The translations under genes were made by a program, and so were the position numbers. Below, one piece after another: positions 11,431-23,248 of a stretch of 64,000 bases of DNA; within the stretch, counting starts at the first letter, position 1, and each line of letters opens with the position of its first letter. The stretch is from Orobanche coerulescens (Eukaryota > Streptophyta > Magnoliopsida > Lamiales > Orobanchaceae), in assembly GCA_033398695.1 (NCBI GenBank), contig CM065817.1, forward strand, positions 32,002,231 through 32,066,230, given 5' to 3'. The notes beneath the pieces were generated by a model. It made no database searches, was not told where the DNA came from, and was given only the letters and a program-made list of their open reading frames with translations.

Positions 11431-11859
11431 TTAGCAAAAAACGCAACTCTCCAACAACATCAAATCGGTAAGCATAAACGGTTCGATCCCATATTATCTC
11501 TATGTAATATACGTTGTATAAATCCAATACAACAACACTTATGTAATTCCAACTTGAATATGTATACTCGTTCCAGTAATACTCTCATACGATATACCTG
11601 ATATCAAAATCAAAACAAACTGATACACGATATCCTCAAATATAATTGTCGACCAATTACGTCAATTATACAAATACAACTGTCTCAGTTCTTAAATTAT
11701 TTTATCGATACTCTATAGACACCATGCTATCCAGTATACCTCAGATAAAATAACACGAAAAATTTATACTGAAAAATCCGGATATTACAATTACACTAAA
11801 AAACCATTTTGAAAAAGCAATTATATAAAAATGTCAGTAAATATCTAAATGTAACTAAA

Positions 11860-12985
11860 TTGTATTACTTACTTTGAGAGTTATCCAAGTAATCGCCTGC
11901 TTGTATGCATACCACCCATTATCCTAAACGAGGTCAAGGCATTTTTTAAAACATAACACTAGTTGAGATGACAATATAGGATTTAACAAGTAAATATGCT
12001 TCATATTAAAACTTACCTCTACATGACGAATTTAATGCGAGCGCCGGGCTTACGGTGTCGTGAACAAAACCACACGGCAACCCCCTGTGTAGGTATAATA
12101 ACCAAAAGGTGCCAATGATCATTTCTTTAACAAATATTATACAGACAAATATGCAAATATTTCTACTTTAGCAATCACAAAAAAATACAGTTATCTTGCA
12201 AATCTATAAGTACCTTCACAAAAGTATATAATTATATCGAATACACGTACATATATTTTACACACATTGTACAATATATATATATATATAATTTTAAATG
12301 ATTTTTTCACAAATTTACTTACTTGTGATGGTAAGTTCCAAAGTATATTTGTTTCTTCGAATCACACATACGCGCAGAGATGTATCCTGAGATCTTTTCT
12401 CCCTTATTTTCATATCCTGTGTGGATTGAAGAAGATATCCATATAGTTCTTCGCTCATCGTGCCCACATTCAATTTAGACAAGTATCTATTTTGTTAAGC
12501 AAAAATAGGTAAATATTCAGAGCAAACTATGAATGTAGATAATTACATCAATATGCATGTGAAAAAATGACTCACAAAATCCAAAACTGTACAACTGATA
12601 AACTAAGCCACGTATTGTTGTAGACGATCTCTAAAAGATCATTATGGATTATGTATAATAGAACATCACCAACACATCCAAAGGTAGTCGTACCCAACGA
12701 CACTTGTAATTGGTCACCAAAAAGACTGTGCAACAATAAACAACTCTATGAAGATATCATATTTGTGCGTCGACCCGTCATTGTGACGAGCCTGTTTCTT
12801 AGGCGGCTCAGGTCGCTCAATATCCTATTTAAGATATAGGAACGTAAAAGTCAAATATTACTATTGATTAAATATTCTTTAAGTTTCAATGGAAAATATC
12901 GAGGAAATATCAGAGGAAAGACAAAGAATAAACAAATTTATCTACAAATTAAAAAAAAAGTTATAACATAAATTATTTTCGAGGA
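11860..12985 (-). pseudogene. CACTA second ORF, C-terminal part (Ulp1-protease-like)
   Basis: On the minus strand a short block at about 12125-12035 reads NDHWHLLVIIPTQGVAVWFC. This matches the H-W catalytic-histidine region of the Ulp1-like peptidase domain carried by the second ORF of many plant CACTA elements. Further short protein-like blocks lie at 12480-12300 and around 12640, separated by apparent AT-rich introns. No continuous frame remains. Introns and stops make exact exon limits unreliable. It continues the segment at 51230-51866 once the Tat element is discounted; Tat appears to have entered non-coding DNA between exons. Confidence 0.6.
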
Positions 12986-12988
12986 CAA
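12984..12988. repeat. Target-site duplication of Tat element (left)
   Basis: GACAA at 12984-12988 matches GACAA at 51104-51108, directly outside the two Tat LTRs. The five-base perfect duplication shows that both ends belong to one insertion despite 38 kb between them. Confidence 0.93.
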
Positions 12989-13902
12989 TGTTGTTACCCA
13001 AAATATTATCCGGAGATGATATTGCTGGAATGGTCGAGTAACAAACAATGCGAGAACACTTCCGTGGGAAAGTAAATAACACAAGATTTGTCGGGGTTAT
13101 TAGTCCCGGGCTTGAATGCTCTCGCGAGATGTTATTAATATAAATACTTTGGAGTACAAATATTAATATTAGAATACTATTACAATGAGTGTAAAGATTC
13201 TAGTTATCTTAGCTATGGAGCGTGAAGATTGCGGGAAGAACCAGATATGAAGCTCTGTGAGTTCTTGCTTTTTGGTGTTCTGTATAGGTGAATGTGTTTT
13301 GTCCAGTAAGTCTACTGTTTTCAGAATGTCTCTCTCTCTCTCTCTGTACGTTCTTCACCCCTTTTGGCCACTGTTGGAGGCCTCCTATTTATAGGAGAAA
13401 AGGTTGCTGGGTCCTCTCCGGCAATCGCGGGCGACCGCCGTTTTCTATATTAGAATAAGGTGGGCGATCGTCCCGTCACGTGGAACTGTCCCCTTAAAGT
13501 CCGAGGCTTCTGCTGGCAGCCAGCTGTGCGAGCCAATGGAAAACCTGCACGCGTCCTGAGTCGTTATCTGGGGAGGACCCACCTTGTACCTTTCGGCGGG
13601 CCTGTCGGTAGGTGTGAGGTTGGTAACAGGTTGGGGTCAAAGGCCTTATCTTGCGGTGCCTTTCGTGGATCTGCACGTGGGTCTACGTCCGAGATTCGGT
13701 CTTCGAAAACTTTGACGGGTGTCGGATTCACATGCAGTATGGGACGATCGTCTACAGTCAGATATCATTGGCGATCGCGAGATGCCTACAGACGATCGCC
13801 TTGGACGCCGATCGCTAGGTGCTTGCCCAGCGTCTGTCTTCTTTGGCTGGCTCCTGACCATCATGCCTATCGCCATCGAGGCGTATAAATCGCCGCACAA
13901 CA
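12989..13902 (-). mobile_element. 3' LTR of Tat element
   Basis: A 914-bp LTR beginning TGTTGTTACCC and ending CGCACAACA on plus; in element sense it runs TGTTGTGCGG to GGTAACAACA. The minus-strand TATA box TATAAATA (13386-13393) lies inside the palindrome CCTATTTATAGG. Upstream of it in element sense are clustered GCGATCG/ACGATCGT dyads at about 13400-13475, 13743-13815 and 13868-13900. A TC microsatellite near 13325-13345 is longer here than in the other LTR. Confidence 0.93.
13386..13393 (-). promoter_or_regulatory. TATA box of Tat LTR
   Basis: TATAAATA on minus in the context CTCCTATAAATAGGAGG, a classical plant TATA box within a short palindrome. The same box occurs in the other LTR at 50587-50594. 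Confidence 0.65.
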
Positions 13903-13918
13903 ATTGCCCCCCAGCTCG
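13903..13918 (-). other. Polypurine tract of Tat element
   Basis: On minus the sequence CGAGCTGGGGGGCAAT directly precedes the 3' LTR start (TGTTGTGCGG). Position and G-run identify the plus-strand primer and prove the orientation of the element. Confidence 0.85.
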
Positions 13919-13939
13919 CTCCGATGTTGAAAACATGGG

Positions 13940-14109
13940 GTGAGGTGGCACTGTTGGCGATCACATGTTCTAGACGATTGGCTCGTCTGCTTATGACAAG
14001 GACGATCGTCGCCTGGACGATCTAATTTCGAATCCGGACGATCTCCTTATGTGCTGGAAATAGCGGGAAATGGAGGCGGGCTCTTGAAACATTGCAGGGA
14101 CACGCGTCG
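13940..14109 (+). repeat. GACGATC palindrome cluster upstream of the Tat antisense ORF
   Basis: Copies include ggcgatcac, agacgattggc, the palindrome GACGATCGTC (about 14002-14011), gacgatct and ggacgatct. With the Tekay-like insertion discounted, this cluster lies about 170-340 bp upstream of the antisense ORF TATA box at 35663. The same words occur in the Tat LTR U3, so one family-specific motif marks both promoters. Confidence 0.7.
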
Positions 14110-15659
14110 TGTAACACCCCCAAAACTATATGGGAATATTACACGCCGTAGACCCTTTCCACAAGGATCTACCAGGCTAAACATCCATAAACAACCAAAT
14201 ACTTGCCCAGCCAGGGTCAAACAATAAAATGATACAGACCGATATGGTCACTTACACGTGAATACACAGACCGATGAGGTCACACAACCCAATCGACAAA
14301 ACTGACTTAAATAACATTACCCACACAGGGGTCGAAATACAATACAGCGGAAGACTGAAATCAATTCTGATAACACAACAAAAATCAAAACAACTCTCGA
14401 CTCATGATTAGCATCGCAGCTCGTCATCCTCTTGTGCCAATCCTGTGACTGCTCCCCTGAATCTGAATGTACCTGGACGCAAAACAGACATCCACCCCCC
14501 GATTACTCGGGGGTTAGTAAAACTCCACTGTTTTACTAGTGCAAGTATCAAATCATACGAAATGTAACAAGCAAATAATAATAGTGAATCAAATATAATA
14601 ATCAAGTATCAAAATATTCCCGGGAGGTTTTCACAAGGGAAAATAAGCTATGAAGCATTCGAAAATAAGATTATCATCTCGGGAATTTTTAGAATTTCAA
14701 AACCTTTCGAAAATCTTAGGGTCTTAACCCAAATCTCAAATTGTATTTCAATAATTTACAGTACGAAAACATTTATTCAAGCTTAGGACTCGGTCCAACA
14801 TTCATTTTCATAAAACTTTCTTACAAAAAGTTTGATTTACAAAACATGATTCGTGACACCGTGATACCCTGTCACGTGTCTCCGTAGGTTCAACAACCCG
14901 CACGGACTTAACCAATCACAACAATCACAACAATCAATCATGCTCATGACTCCGTGATCGCTTGCCACAAGTCTCTGTAGGTTCAACAACCCACACGGAT
15001 TGAGTCAACACAACAATCACCACAACCAGTCCCGACCCCGTGAACCTGTGTCACGTGCCACCGTAGGTTCCGTCGAACCCGCACGGTTGGACGTACTGTG
15101 TCCTGATCCCATGGACCTGTGCCATTAATCATCGTAGGCCTCGTTAGACCCGCACGATTGGACCTCAGCACCACACACTAAGTTCTGATCCCATGGACAT
15201 GTGCCATGAATCCTCGTAGGCCCCGTCGAACCCGCACGAGTGAACTTAGCGTTCCAGCACACCACATTCACATTACATACAACGATGAGCGCAGTTAGTC
15301 AATCACGTTGATCACCACAAAATCATATGTCACACGCACATAACACAATCTCAATACTCTCAACAAAACTATCATCAATCAATGACACACAACCAACATA
15401 ACACACGTTCGGTACACAATACATTGCACAACCAAGTGCACAACCATCCATATGTACGTCGCAATCCTGCACAAATGGCACAACACCTAACACGTATACC
15501 AATATGACACTATTATCACAAAGCCTTCAAATTGCGGAATACACAACCAATTCAAACAGAACATATTTACGAAGGCAAGCAAAATCATCATAATTATCAT
15601 ACGTGATTATTAGTCACAAGATACAAGTCGTATAATAAGATACTTGCCTTACTAACCAC
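14110..15659 (-). mobile_element. 3' LTR of Tekay-like element, outer part
   Basis: This corresponds to 32610-34158 of the sister LTR with few substitutions. It is interrupted at 15659 by the Athila insertion and resumes at 28297. It contains four spaced copies of a degenerate sequence around 'ccatggacctgtgccatgaatc--cgtaggc--cgt-gaacccgcacg' between about 14850 and 15245. Confidence 0.93.
15655..15659. repeat. Target-site duplication of Athila element (left)
   Basis: ACCAC at 15655-15659 matches ACCAC at 28292-28296. The sister LTR at 34150-34170 carries a single copy in uninterrupted sequence (taaccactaccgaac), proving the duplication. Confidence 0.96.
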
Positions 15660-15894
15660 TGATAAGTGGTAATTTTACCACTTATTTCTAGGATTTTATA
15701 CTAGGTTTTTATCTCGTTTCGTGATTAATGTGCTCGTATTTGGCTTATTTATGATTAGTCGAGCCGTATTACGCGTTTGGGTTGGTTTTAGTGTGTTTGC
15801 AGGTTTTTAGAGCCAAAAGGACCCAAAACGAGACAAAGGACCGAGAGTCGAGTCAAACGGACGAAGAAACGGATTTTTGCGCCAAACAGAAGAC

Positions 15895-16002
15895 CCTATC
15901 GGCCAGCCTATCGGCCGATAGGGCCGTCCGAAAGGAGCTACTGCCTATCGAGTGAAGAAATCAACGAACCACCTATCGGCCAGCCTATCGGCCGATAGGC
16001 GG
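15895..16002 (+). repeat. CCTATCGGCCGATAGG palindrome pair in Athila U3
   Basis: Perfect 16-bp palindromes at 15907-15922 and 15984-15999, each preceded by a half-site (cctatcggc). The same word recurs in this element at 22910-22925, 23057-23072 and, altered, in the 3' LTR near 27110-27215, but not in the other families here. Confidence 0.9.
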
Positions 16003-16104
16003 CCAAAGGCTTCCCGGAGCTCTCGTTTTTGGACGGATTTTGACTCTTTTGGATATTATTTATTTCCTAGATTAGGGCTAATCGGGATTTTTAACCCCTT
16101 AGGC

Positions 16105-16112
16105 TATATAAA
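16105..16112 (+). promoter_or_regulatory. TATA box of Athila LTR
   Basis: TATATAAA in GGCTATATAAACC, downstream of the U3 palindromes; present identically in the 3' LTR at 27315-27322. Inferred core promoter. Confidence 0.7.
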
Positions 16113-17099
16113 CCTGTTTTGAGACCTAGTTTCAGAATCTTTATCTATCTTCCATCAGCTTTTATCACTTTTTTTATCATATTAAGCAGATTTTTACACT
16201 TTTTAGCAAGATTTATTCCTTTGATTCAAGAACTTTTTGGAGGAGAATTATTATTGAAGACTCGGAGTTCATACGTACGGGTTGTAATCTCTCTTTTTAT
16301 ATTAATAATATGCATTCTTCAGCTAGTTCTTGCTTAATTTCAAGTATGTCTGGCTAATTCATTGATTGATTCTAGGGTTAGTAATTTTAATTGATGTTCA
16401 CATGATGTTCTTTTGACTACCTTTTGACCTTTCATCCTAGGCTTGTGTTCAAGTTGTGTTAAATCTCATGTTAGATTAAAGGGCCCTTAATCGATGCATG
16501 TTAACTAATTGATTTTGTCCGGAAGGAGTAATTGATTAGTGGAAATACTTGATACACAATATGATTTTATCTTGAGACCTAGCGGAGAAAGATAAATCAT
16601 AGATAAATAAGTTGGTGCTTTTTAAGTGATTTTAATTCTTTGAGCCCTGGCGGGGAAAAGGGTTTTAATTAACTATCTTTCTAGGTTGCCTTGACAGGAA
16701 TTCTAGATCGACCGAGTGATTATTTCTAGGATTGAATTAAATTTTGGGGAAAAGGAATCAAGTGAACAAATTGTGTGAACTCAATTAGATGATACTACCC
16801 TAGGATCAATTACCTTTCGACTTGTGATTTTATCTTGCTAATTTGCTTTATTTGCTTAATTTAGATATTTCATCTTTTATTTAATTTTTGTTCTTCGATT
16901 TTTAAAATTAGATAATTAGAATCAAAACAATTTTTCGGATTCCTAAATAGCAGTCAAATTTTGAGTAGAGTTAATTCCTTTATTTTCGACACATCAATTC
17001 CCTTGGGTTCGACACCTTGGAAATACTCTGAGGTTTTACAAATTTTAAAATTGATCGGATTTGAAAACCATACTACGCGAATCCTAGCGATCAATTTTT

Positions 17100-17117
17100 T
17101 GGCGCCGTTGCCGGGGA
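17100..17117 (+). other. Primer-binding site of Athila element
   Basis: TGGCGCCGTTGCCGGGGA begins seven bases after the LTR end. The Athila primer site is described as complementary to the 3' end of tRNA-Asp; I recall this and have not checked it. It fixes the plus orientation. Confidence 0.85.
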
Positions 17118-17242
17118 ATTGATAGAAAATTTAAGGGAATAATTCGAAAAAGAAGAGATTGTTACTTTAGGTAGTTTACTTTTATTATTAATATTCGATC
17201 TCGTTTCCTCACATCTTGTTTTCTTTTCCTTGTAGGCGGTGC

Positions 17243-19030
17243 ATGATCACGAGATCCCAAGGAAAGAACTTATTTCCTTTGGACCCGGAAATCGAGAAGT
17301 CTTTGAGGAGGAAGAAGCAAGAAGCGAGAACCGAGACTATTACTATACCTTTCACGATACCATGGCGGCATTGTTGACCAACCACGAGAACTCGCTCGTC
17401 AGAAGATCCCTTTGAATGCCCGCTTCGACCTAAGCCGGACGATTATCAAGAAGGAGGTTGGGGAAAGATTGATGCCAACAATTTCGAGCTTAAGCCGTCC
17501 CTCATTGCTACGGTGAAGTCTCAAACATACGGCGGGAGTGAATGAAGATCCAAACGCTCATCTTGAGTCGTTTTGGATATATGTGCCACCATTAAGCAAA
17601 GCGGAGTGCCTCGGATGTCATTAAGCTCCGCCTATTCCGGTTCTCCTTAGAAGACGATGCGCTAGATTGGTACAAGAGCTTAGATCGGAAGGAAATTGGT
17701 ACTTGGAGAGAGATGACTCTACTGTTCTTAGACAGTTCTATCCTCCCTCGAAGGTGCAAAAACAAATCAACGATATCTTGCAATTCGAGCAATATGAGGA
17801 TGAATATTTATACGAGGCATGGATCCGATTCAAGAAGCTACTTCGCAAATGCCCACTGACATGGAATTGACAAAGAGGAGATCTATATTCGGTTTTATCG
17901 GGGTTTGACGAGGAAGGCTAGAAGAGAGTTGGACTACTCATCGAAAGGGGGATTTCTAGCTAACGATTATGAAGAGGCCAAAAATCTCATTGAGTTAGCG
18001 GTAAACAATGATTATGAGGAGGTGACCGATAGGAAGATGACGAGAAGAAAGGTTCCATCCGGTGACGAGGACGCCTACGGTGATTTGAAGGCGAAATTTG
18101 AAAAACAACAAAAAGAGCTTGAGATGCTAAAAAGAAGACTTTGGGAGTCAATGCGCTTTTGAAGAGCTAAACGAGCCTATTGCAATTGAGGAGGATGTGA
18201 ATTACTTGCAAGGAGGAAACTTCCTGGCAAGGGGGAAATAGGGAAACTATTATCCGAACAATCGAAACCACCCTAATTTCTCCTATGCCAACCCGAACAA
18301 TGCTCTCCACCACCACCGGGATTTAACGTGAAAACGGGTTATTCAAGAGCCGATTGCTAAGACACCAATGGAAGAGATGTTGGAACGATTAGGCGAGCCA
18401 AAAGATTTTATCTACAAAGCGGACAAGAGGTTCGGGGCTCTCGAGCATAGTGTGACATCTATTGGAAACTCGGTGATAGCCTTGACAAAGCGGATGTCGA
18501 TGGTGGAGACCCAAATGAGTCAAATGGCGAACGCCCAAGCCGGATTTCATAAGCCGGGCCATTTTCCGAGCAAAGACTGAGACCAACCCGAAGACTCAAC
18601 AATGCAACGCAATCGAGCTTGAGTGGGACAAAGTACAGAATCATGGGGCTGGAGTTAAGGAATCTGGAAACGAGGAGGTATTAGAAACGGGAGCGTAAAA
18701 CGAAAGAAGATGGAATACAAAGAAACTATCGGCGGCTATCGGTACGATAGGTGGTCGATACCTGACATGAATACCTCAGGGATCCTATCGACCCCCTATC
18801 GGCCGAAAGGTCCCCTGGAGGTTCGAAAGTGAATGATTTTGAGGTAAAAGCTCCATTTCCACGATTGGCCAAGTCGAGACATGATGAAAAGCTTCAACGA
18901 TTTATCGACATGTTTGAAGGTGAATATCAACATTCCACTTCTAGACGCTTTGAGAGACATGCCGGGTACGTGAAATTCTTGAAAGACGCTGTGGCAAGCA
19001 AGAGGAAGTTGGGAAATTTGAAACAATAAA
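17243..19030 (+). pseudogene. Athila gag (frameshifted)
   Basis: The ATG at 17243 opens MITRSQGKNLFPLDPEIEKS. The capsid-type retrotransposon gag domain is readable in alternating frames: LEDDALDWYKSL near 17646, then QFYPPSKVQKQINDILQFEQ near 17733, then RGLTRKARRELDYSSKGGFL near 17893, with a coiled-coil segment to 18160. A PPPGF-like stretch near 18310 and a hydrophilic segment (18368-18580) follow. At least three frameshifts separate these blocks. About 18725-18815 carries CTATCGGC/CGATAGG words, so the family palindrome also lies inside gag. Gag would form the virus-like particle that packages element RNA. Confidence 0.85.
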
Positions 19031-19099
19031 TATGACAGAGGAGTGTAGCGCTATCATTCGTAACAAGCTCCCGCTCAAGCGAAGGATCCGGACGTTTTA

Positions 19100-19451
19100 C
19101 TTTGACATGCATCATTGGCGACCAAACGTTCCGTAATGTGTTGTGTGATCATGGGGCAAGCATAAATCTTATGCCTCTATCCATCTTTAAGAGGTTGAAG
19201 ATTGGGAGATGAAGCCGACTACCATTTCTCTACTCATGGCGGACCGGTCGATCTCTTATCCGAGGGGAGTTGTGGAGAATGTGTTAGTTAGAGTCCAACA
19301 CTTAGTCTTCCCGGCCGATTTTGTAGTTCTTGATATGCCCGAGGACGAGAATCAACCACTGATCTTTGGGAGACCATTTCTAGCGACGGGGAGAGCACTT
19401 ATCGACGTTCAAGAGGGTGATCTTACCTTAGGGTTAATGACCAAAATCTGA
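19100..19451 (+). pseudogene. Athila protease domain
   Basis: The aspartic protease is visible across a frame break: CDHGASINLMPLSIFKRLKI at about 19147 carries the D-x-G-A-S active-site motif. The flap and C-terminal block, from FPADFVVLDMPEDENQPLIF to GRPFLATGRALIDV, lies in 19300-19420. A stop near 19212 separates the halves. The enzyme would cleave the Gag-Pol polyprotein. Confidence 0.85.
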
Positions 19452-19471
19452 AAATTTCCATCTATGACTCG

Positions 19472-20972
19472 ATGAAGAGGCCCGAGGATGCGCCCGAGGA
19501 ATGTTATGCAATTGAGTCTATTATGCCGCCCCCGACCGACTTGTTGGAGCATTGCATTTCACAATCCATTTACTCTCATTCTGAGGTTGAAGGAATTTAC
19601 GAGGAATTGCCGAGTATGTTCGAATGTTGGAGGCGAACGAGTCTCGATCTAATGAGAGAGATGTATGCTATCTTGATGTCAACAAACCCGTTCAAGGGGA
19701 GTTGTCGGCGAGGACCGAGCGATCGAGGTGCCGAAGTCGAACTTAAGCCTTTGCCGGATCACTTACAATATTGCTTCTTGGCGAGCGAGTCCTATCCGTG
19801 ATAGTTTCTTCTTCTCTCGGACCTACTAACTTGGAGAAGCTATTACGGGTGCTGCGGAAACACAAAGGGGCGATTGGATGGACGATCTCGGACATTAAGG
19901 GAATAAGCCCTTCTATTTGTATGCACAGGATTTTGCTAGAAGACGATCATAAGCCGAGGGTGCAACGCAACGAAGATTAAATCCGGCAATGCAAGAGGTT
20001 GTGAGAAAAGAGGTTATCAAATTGTTAGATTACGGTATGATATATGCTATTTCCGATAGTGAGTGGGTGAGTCCTACTCAAGTCGTCTCTAAGAAAGGGG
20101 GTATGACCGTGATCAAGGACGAGAAAGATGAATTAATCGCGACAAGGCTAGTCACGGGATGGAGAGTTTGTATCGACTACCGGCTACTTAATGCGGCGAC
20201 GAGGAAGGATCATTTTCCACTTCCATTTATTGATCAAATGCTAGATCGTTTGGCCGGATACGAGTATTATTGCTTTTTGGACGGGTATTCGGGGTACAAT
20301 CAAATTGCTATCGCTCCTGAAGACCAGCACAAGACCGCTTTCACGTGCCCTTATGGGGTATTCGCTTACCGGAGGATGCCGTTTGGCTTGTGCAACGCAC
20401 CCGCAACTTTTCAAAGGTGCATGATGGCCATCTTTCACGGATTAGTCGAGAACATAATGGAGGTCTTTATGGATGATTTTTCAGTTTTTGGTTCATCTTT
20501 CGACCATTGCTTGAAAAATTTATCTTTGGTACTTGCCCGGTGTGAGGAGACGAACCTTGTTCTAAATTGGGAGAAATGTCACTTCATGGTGCAAGAGGGA
20601 GTAGTGCTGGGGCATAAAGTATCTTCGGAAGGATTGGAGGTTGATCGAGCGAAGGTGGTTGCTATCGAGAAATTACCGCCTCCAACCAATGTTAAATCAG
20701 TACGAAGCTTCCTAGGCCATGCGGGGTTCTATAGACGATTCATTAAGGATTTCTCAAAAATCACGAAGCCGTTATGTTCCTTGCTCGAGAAAGACACAAA
20801 ATTTGAGTTTGATGATGATTGCTTGAGGGCGTTTGAGACATTGAAACAAGCCTTAATTTCGACGCCGGTCTTGATCACTCCGGATTGGGGTGCACCATTC
20901 GAGTTGATGTGCGACGCGAGCGATTGGGCCGTTGGGGCCGATAAGGTCGAAGCGGATAAGCTTTTCGGGTAA
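19472..20972 (+). pseudogene. Athila reverse transcriptase with upstream linker
   Basis: A linker (19472-19980, two frames) precedes an intact RT frame at 19989-20972. RT landmarks are the WRVCIDYRLLNAATRKDHFP entry motif, FLDGYSGYNQIAIAPEDQHK, GVFAYRRMPFGLCNAPATFQ and the catalytic FMDDFSVFG at about 20468 (plant gypsy usually Y/F-x-DD). The connection domain KSVRSFLGHAGFYRRFIKDF follows. The frame ends at 20972, just before the RNase H frame, because of a short indel near 20945. RT copies the element RNA into cDNA. Confidence 0.94.
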
Positions 20973-20992
20973 TTTATTATGCGAGTAAGACG

Positions 20993-21523
20993 ATGGATTC
21001 AGCCCAAATGAACTACACCACGACGGAAAAGAGTTGCTCTGTGGTCTATGCATTCGACAAATTCCGACCTTACCTAGTGGGCACTCACACTATTGTTCAT
21101 ACCGATCATGCAGCGATTCGCTATCTATTTGCCAAGAAGGATTCGAAGCCGAGATTAGTGAGATGGATACTTCTTCTACAAGAGTTCGACATGGAGATCC
21201 GGGATAGGAAGGGGTGCGAGAATGTTGTTGCCGATCACCTTTCCCGTCTCGAGAAGCCGGTTGAGGGGGAAGATTCGAGGATCGAAATAAAGGAGAACTT
21301 TCCAGACGAGCATATCCTAGCCTTGGCCGACGTTACACCATGGTACGCGGACTATGTTAATTTCCTTGCTATCAAGCATGTACCAACGGGTCTTTCTTCT
21401 CATCAAAGAAAGAAATTCTTCCATGACGTTAATTCTACTATTGGGAAGACCCTATTCTTTATCGGAGGTGCGCAGACGGGATTATTCGCATGTGTGTTCG
21501 ACAAAGCGAATGGCAAAGGATAA
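20993..21523 (+). pseudogene. Athila RNase H and integrase N-terminus
   Basis: RNase H continues RT one frame off, with [36 protein letters not shown] and [17 protein letters not shown], the C-terminal signature of gypsy RNase H. The following linker ends at 21523. The zinc-finger of integrase (ECHSAPSGGHF ... CDRCQRLGN) is readable in other frames at about 21528-21670. RNase H removes the RNA template during reverse transcription. Confidence 0.9.
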
Positions 21524-22615
21524 TTGAAGAATGCCATAGTGCACCGAGTGGGGGTCATTTTGCAATAATCGAACGGCCATGAAGGTGTACCAATGTGGCT
21601 TCTATTGGCCTTCTATTCATAAAGATTGCCAAGCTTTTGTGAAACATTGCGATAGATGCCAACGATTGGGAACATAGCAAAAGAGACGAGATGCCGCAAA
21701 GACACTATTATGGAAGTAGAGTTGTTTGACGTATGGGGTATCGATTTTATGGGTCCGTTTGCAAAATCACGAGGCTATTCGTATATTCTACTTGCGGTCG
21801 ACTACGTATCGAGATGGGTTGAGGCAATGCCGACGATTACGAACGATTCAAAGTGGTGATTAAATTCCTTAATAAGAACATCTTGACTCGTTTGGACTCC
21901 ACGAGCTTTGTTGAGTGATGGGGGGAGCCACTTTAATAATAGGTGGTTAGGAACCCTTCTTGCAAAATATGGAGTTAAACATAAGATTACGTCCGCCTAT
22001 CATCCGCAAGCTAATGGACAAGCCGAGCTCGCCAATCGGGAGATCAAACAAATTTTAGAGAAGACGGTCACGAACAAGAAGGATCAAGCTAAATATCTAG
22101 ATGATGCACTTTGGGCTTATCGGACAGCGTATAAGACTCCAATTGGAATGTCTCCATACCAGCTCGTCTTTGGGAAATCCTGTCATTTACCGGTAGAGCT
22201 GGAAGTTAAAGCATATTGGGCCACTAGACGGATTAATTTCGAATTTCTTGAGGCTAGTGGATCGAGAAGAGAGAAGTCACTGGAAATCGACGAATGGAGA
22301 AACGAGGCTTTCGAAAATGCAAGGATTTACAAGGAAAGAGCGAAAAAGTTTCACGATGATCGCATTCGGAAGAAGGACTTCGTCCCGGGAGACGAAGTGC
22401 TCGTTTTTAATTCACGGCTTCGTCTATTTCCGGGGAAGTTGATGTCAAAGTGGACTGGTCCATACACCGTCTTTCAAGTAAATCAAAATGGATCATGTGT
22501 CGTGATGACAGGAGATGGGAACAAGTTCATTGTGAATGGACATCGGTTGAAGCACTATTTCAAGCCCTTGCACCACGAAGAGAAGTATGTTACTTACCTC
22601 GAAGACCCGGAATGA
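21524..22615 (+). pseudogene. Athila integrase
   Basis: The catalytic core spans two frames. [20 protein letters not shown] gives the first aspartate at about 21740. After a break at 21860, LSDGGSHFNNRWL gives the second aspartate at about 21913, and NGQAELANREIKQIL gives the glutamate at about 22040. The C-terminal domain runs VLVFNSRLRLFPGKLMSKWT to the stop at 22615. No chromodomain is seen, as expected for Athila. Integrase inserts the cDNA and makes the 5-bp duplication seen here. Confidence 0.92.
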
Positions 22616-22894
22616 ATGAGGTATCGTCTAGCTAAAGACGTTAAACGTAGCACTTGTTGGGAGGTAACCCAACGTATGTATGTATATTAGTTCGTTTTAT
22701 TCATTTATTTTCAATTTTTCGTTTGCGTGATTTTTGTAGTTTCTAATTTCGTAGTAGCTTTGTTAGTTTTTGTTAAGTTCTAATCCATGCATGCCGAGTT
22801 TTGAATACCTGCAGGTCTTTCATCGCCATATCCAAGCAAAAACGGGACCAAGTATGTGAAGAAGAACGAGCTAAAAAAAATTTTGAGGCAGAAA

Positions 22895-23190
22895 ATCCTA
22901 TCGGGCGAGCCTATCGGCCGATAGGCCCGGCCGATAGGCTGAGAAAAATAAACGAATTTTTATTGATTACAAGCAGTGGTCGATAGGGTATGCCTATCGA
23001 CCGATATCCCACCCGACATAAAGGTATGTAAGAGACAGAAGCTCCTATCGACCCAGCCTATCGGCCGATAGGCCTGGCCGATAGGAACTTACCGGCCCGA
23101 GATCCACTTCGACCCGGTTATTTTATACCCCTTTTAAACACTTCACACCCGATTTTCTCACACACTTGCACTCTCTCGGCCGATAGAACA
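22895..23190 (+). repeat. CCTATCGGCCGATAGG array before Athila env-like ORF
   Basis: Perfect palindromes at 22910-22925 and 23057-23072, each followed by a partly overlapping GGCCGATAGG half, plus variants at about 22980 (ggtcgataggg), 22998 (cctatcgaccgatat) and 23175 (ctcggccgataga). A weak TATA-like TTTTATACCCC is at 23121. This lies in the spacer between integrase and the env-like ORF, corresponding to SIRE array B. Confidence 0.88.
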
Positions 23191-23248
23191 TAAGAGAAAG
23201 GGGCGAATTTTTTTTTTTCTACTTTTCTTCCTTCAAACTCGATCAAGG

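Larger units (their letters stand above)
9097..11789 (-). mobile_element. Truncated long gypsy LTR (same family as 52606-56292)
   Basis: The plus-strand right end reads CCGGATATTACA, the same terminus as the solo LTR ending at 56292, and long stretches align with it; compare 9520-9600 with 54345-54430 ('aaaccattcattaaatattataa', 'cctcgataccgatac'). The left part is missing because the sequence switches to the SIRE LTR at 9096, so SIRE probably inserted here and its left junction was later lost. It contains palindrome array D and a TATA-like element. The flank from 11790 is CACTA coding DNA, so this LTR had inserted in the CACTA element. Confidence 0.8.
15660..17093 (+). mobile_element. 5' LTR of Athila element
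   Basis: TGATAAGTGG...GCGATCA, 1,434 bp, directly followed by the primer-binding site. TATA box TATATAAA is at 16105-16112. Two CCTATCGGCCGATAGG palindromes lie about 105-200 bp upstream of the TATA box. Confidence 0.96.

Noticed and set aside
13460..13951. Overlapping 140- and 101-codon frames on both strands
   Set aside because: They lie within the Tat LTR, recur in the other LTR at 50727-50975, and have no conserved domain; they are chance frames in CG-rich DNA.
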